From: Georgenia sp. TF02-10
GTDB taxonomy: Bacteria; Actinomycetota; Actinomycetes; Actinomycetales; Actinomycetaceae
Direction of reading: 5' to 3'
Assembly (NCBI RefSeq): GCF_022759505.1
Contig: NZ_CP094289.1
Coordinates: 434,001 to 498,000, forward strand
Length of the DNA stretch: 64,000 nucleotides
How positions within the stretch are numbered: the stretch's first letter is position 1; every line of letters begins with the position of its first letter. A program made the position numbers and the translations under genes. Below, in pieces: positions 62,255 to 64,000 of this stretch. The notes below the pieces were generated by a model. That model was given only the letters and a program-made list of their open reading frames with translations. It did not search any database and was not told the origin of the DNA.

Positions 62255-63409
62255 TCAGACCCGGTCCACCGCCCGCGCCGGCGAGGCGACGGTGTCGCCG
62301 GCCGGTACCGCCGCCCCGGCTGGGTCCGCGCGCCGCTGCTCGTCGCGGGCCAGCAGCACGTCGGGCAGCTGCGCGGCCAGCGCATGCCCGTCCGGCCCAC
62401 GGACGATGGGGACGCCGTGCTCGGCGGCGGCGTTGCGCAGCGGGTTGGGCTTCTCGATCGCCTCCGGCGTGCCGTGCGAGAGCACCTGCTCGGTGGGCGA
62501 GAGCTCCCGGAGCCCGATGGCCGCGATGTGGTGCGGGTGCTCCCGGGCCAGCTCGTCGTAGATCATCGGGTCGTGCTGGCCGTCGTCGCCGACGAGCAGC
62601 CACCGGATGTCGGGGAAGGTGATGAGCAGGTTGCGCAGCTGGATGCGCTTGTGCTCCACGCCGGAGCGGAACAGGCCGGTCGGCGTCGGCCCCCAGTCGG
62701 TCATCAGCATCGGCCCGTCCGGGTAGCCGTGCTGGCGCATGAACCGGCGCAGGGTGGGGACGGTGTTCCACGCGCCGGTGGAGAGGTAGAACACCGGCGT
62801 CTCGGGGTGGTTCGCCCGCAATGAGCGGTACAGCTGGGCCATCCCGGGCACCGGCTTGCGGGTGTTGGTGTGCCGCACGAAGGTGTTCCAGGCGGCGATG
62901 AACGCCCGCGGCAGCATCGTGACCATGATGGTGTCGTCGATGTCGGAGATGATCCCGGCCCGGGCGGCCGGGTCGACCACCAGCACCCGGGCGGTCACCG
63001 GCTCGGCGGCCAGCGCCTCGATCGTCACGTCGTGCCAGCCCGGTGGCAGCCCGTGCTCGCGGAGCATGACGTCGATGTACCCGCCGCGGTCCGTCGTCGA
63101 GCGGAGCGTCTGGTTGCCGGCACGGACGGTGACCGGGAGGAAGCCGACCTGGGCGGTGAAGAAGGCGCGCCACCCGCGCTGGGCCTCGGCGGCGACGTTG
63201 AACGGTCCCACCGGGGCGACGTCCTCGTCCTCGGCGTGCAGGTTGAGCGGGTCCGCCATCACCACCCGGCCCAGCACGTGCAGGCTGTCCACCGAGCCGT
63301 ACCCGGTGAGCCCGATCGCCCGCGGCCGCCACCCCCGCCTGCGCAGAGCGACGACGCTGCGGCGGTTGACGGCGTCCTCGAGTGTGGTGGCCAGCCGGCT
63401 CATACCCAT
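62255..63409 (-). CDS. App1-family phosphatidate phosphatase-like protein (DUF2183)
   Basis: 384-aa protein with an HAD-like App1 catalytic domain. The key motif IISDIDDTIMVTMLP (DxDxT) is at about residues 150-165. PVFYLSTGAWNT (Ser/Thr motif II), KRIQLRNLLITFP and WLLVGDDGQHDPMIY (motif IV) follow. The N-terminal 140 residues form a separate beta-rich region typical of bacterial DUF2183 proteins. In yeast App1 dephosphorylates phosphatidic acid; the bacterial substrate is not established. ATG 63409 is 6 bases after TAGCGT on the minus strand, so the mRNA is probably leaderless. An ATG at 63403 is possible. Confidence 0.85.
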   Translation of the reverse strand: MGMSRLATTLEDAVNRRSVVALRRRGWRPRAIGLTGYGSVDSLHVLGRVVMADPLNLHAEDEDVAPVGPFNVAAEAQRGWRAFFTAQVGFLPVTVRAGNQTLRSTTDRGGYIDVMLREHGLPPGWHDVTIEALAAEPVTARVLVVDPAARAGIISDIDDTIMVTMLPRAFIAAWNTFVRHTNTRKPVPGMAQLYRSLRANHPETPVFYLSTGAWNTVPTLRRFMRQHGYPDGPMLMTDWGPTPTGLFRSGVEHKRIQLRNLLITFPDIRWLLVGDDGQHDPMIYDELAREHPHHIAAIGLRELSPTEQVLSHGTPEAIEKPNPLRNAAAEHGVPIVRGPDGHALAAQLPDVLLARDEQRRADPAGAAVPAGDTVASPARAVDRV

Positions 63410-63415
63410 GGCCCC

Positions 63416-63421
63416 ACGCTA
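63416..63421 (-). promoter_or_regulatory. -10 element, leaderless App1-like start
   Basis: On the minus strand TAGCGT is followed by 6 bases and ATG 63409. Confidence 0.5.
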
Positions 63422-63570
63422 TTGCAGGGCGATCGACGGCGGGAGCGTACTCCACCGGCGCCATACCGGACCCTGCCGGCCCGGTACCGGAGTGCCACCA
63501 GACGGCACCGGCCCGGTACCAAACCGCCACCGGCCCGTGCCGCCCCCTTCCCCCCGCCGGCGCCTGGCTC

Positions 63571-63576
63571 TACCGT
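63571..63576 (+). promoter_or_regulatory. Probable -10 element for the secreted peptidase gene
   Basis: TACCGT, 52 bases before ATG 63628; this transcript would have a leader containing GGGAGGG as Shine-Dalgarno. The 150 bp upstream have short CCGGCCCGGTACC repeats and no gene. Confidence 0.35.
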
Positions 63577-63627
63577 TGCCGTCCTGAGGGTGGGCGACGA
63601 CGCCGACCGTGGACCTGGGAGGGCCTG

Positions 63628-64000
63628 ATGCACGTCCGAAAGATGCTTGCCGGCGCCGGGGTGGGGGCGCTGCTCGCCACCGCCGCGGTGACCGGCCCGG
63701 CCGGCGCGGCGCCGGCCGGAGACACGGAGAGCCAGGAGTGGCTCGTGCTCAGCGAGGAGGGCGCCGCCGTCGACGCCGTCGTCGAGGAGCTGGCGGCGGC
63801 CGGCGCCACGGTGGAGTCGGTCAACGACGCCATCGGCCTGGTCCGCGTCACCGCGGCCGACGACGCCTTCGCCGAGAAGGCCAGGGACCTCGACGGCGTC
63901 GCCGGGGTGGCCACCAACCGGATCATCGGCTCGGTGCCCGAGCGGGCCGCCCAGCCCGACGCCGTCGAGCGGGAGAACCTGCTCACCCCGCCCACCGCCG
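63628..64000 (+). CDS. Secreted protein, probable S8 subtilase N-terminus (3' end outside window)
   Basis: The first 124 codons are present and the frame runs off the window. MHVRKMLAGAGVGALLATAA is a signal peptide ending near GPAGAAPAG. The next 80 residues (SQEWLVLSEEG, VDAVVEELAAAGATVESVND, IGLVRVTAADDAFAEKAR, GVAGVATNRIIG) resemble the I9-type inhibitor prodomain of secreted subtilisin-like proteases. The catalytic domain would follow outside the window. Strong GGGAGGG Shine-Dalgarno 7 bases before the ATG. A secreted protease would fit with peptide uptake elsewhere, but this is speculative. Confidence 0.7.
   Translation, partial: MHVRKMLAGAGVGALLATAAVTGPAGAAPAGDTESQEWLVLSEEGAAVDAVVEELAAAGATVESVNDAIGLVRVTAADDAFAEKARDLDGVAGVATNRIIGSVPERAAQPDAVERENLLTPPTA

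Noticed and set aside
62061-62561. Plus-strand frame opposite copB/App1 spacer
   Set aside because: Low-complexity Ala/Pro/Ser sequence lying over the CsoR-like operator and the 3' end of the App1-like gene.
59619-63530. A 1303-residue minus-strand frame across copB and the App1-like gene
   Set aside because: It is in a different frame from both genes, is extremely Arg/Gly-rich and lacks domains.

Overview
The window is very GC-rich (about 75 %) and densely coded. GTG starts are frequent, many genes overlap by 4 bases, and several promoters look leaderless (TAnnnT about 6-8 bases before the start codon). A class E/F sortase, an IcmF fusion mutase, MbcA-type and DUF4862 proteins and RecD all point to an actinomycete. 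Micrococcales is my best guess, but the genus cannot be fixed from this sequence. I saw no rRNA, tRNA, insertion sequence, prophage or CRISPR array.

Region by region. 1-5.3 kb: the 3' part of recD, then a Vsr / 5-methylcytosine methyltransferase pair and a convergent unrecognised gene that may be the restriction enzyme. 5.4-7.5 kb: KDPG aldolase and KDG kinase (lower Entner-Doudoroff branch). 7.5-11.7 kb: a TPP riboswitch and the ykoFEDC thiamine/HMP ECF transporter. 11.8-20.9 kb: DUF4142 protein, sortase, Y-family polymerase, SppA, a hydrolase and a SWIM/SNF2 helicase. 20.9-23.7 kb: ornithine cyclodeaminase-like protein, asparaginase and a frameshifted cutC. 23.8-50.6 kb: a large hydroxyproline-centred region. 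50.7-58.6 kb: lipoprotein, IdnD-like dehydrogenase, DUF4862 protein, MHS-type transporter and icmF. 58.6-64 kb: remnants of toxin-antitoxin modules, a CopB-like copper ATPase with a CsoR-like operator, an App1-type phosphatase and the 5' end of a probable secreted subtilase.

The 23.8-50.6 kb region is the centre of interest. A minus-strand operon with 4-base overlaps encodes a hydroxyproline epimerase, a three-subunit FAD/[2Fe-2S] D-hydroxyproline dehydrogenase, alpha-ketoglutarate-semialdehyde dehydrogenase and a second (frameshifted) proline-racemase homologue. The missing deaminase step is supplied by a DapA-family gene 19 kb away (49679). A FadR-type GntR regulator is divergent from the operon. 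A plus-strand operon encodes a GH127 enzyme (family of beta-L-arabinofuranosidases acting on hydroxyproline-linked arabinose), a five-gene peptide ABC transporter, a prolyl iminopeptidase and an Xaa-Pro aminopeptidase. A LivKHMGF-type amino acid importer precedes the deaminase gene. The four promoter regions of these units share a TGTSACA-centred motif.

Taken together this reads as a locus for hydroxyproline-rich glycoprotein (extensin-like) or hydroxyproline-peptide use: strip arabinose, import the peptides, cleave at proline/hydroxyproline, and oxidise free hydroxyproline to alpha-ketoglutarate. The gene families are seen in the sequence; the integrated role and substrate are inference.
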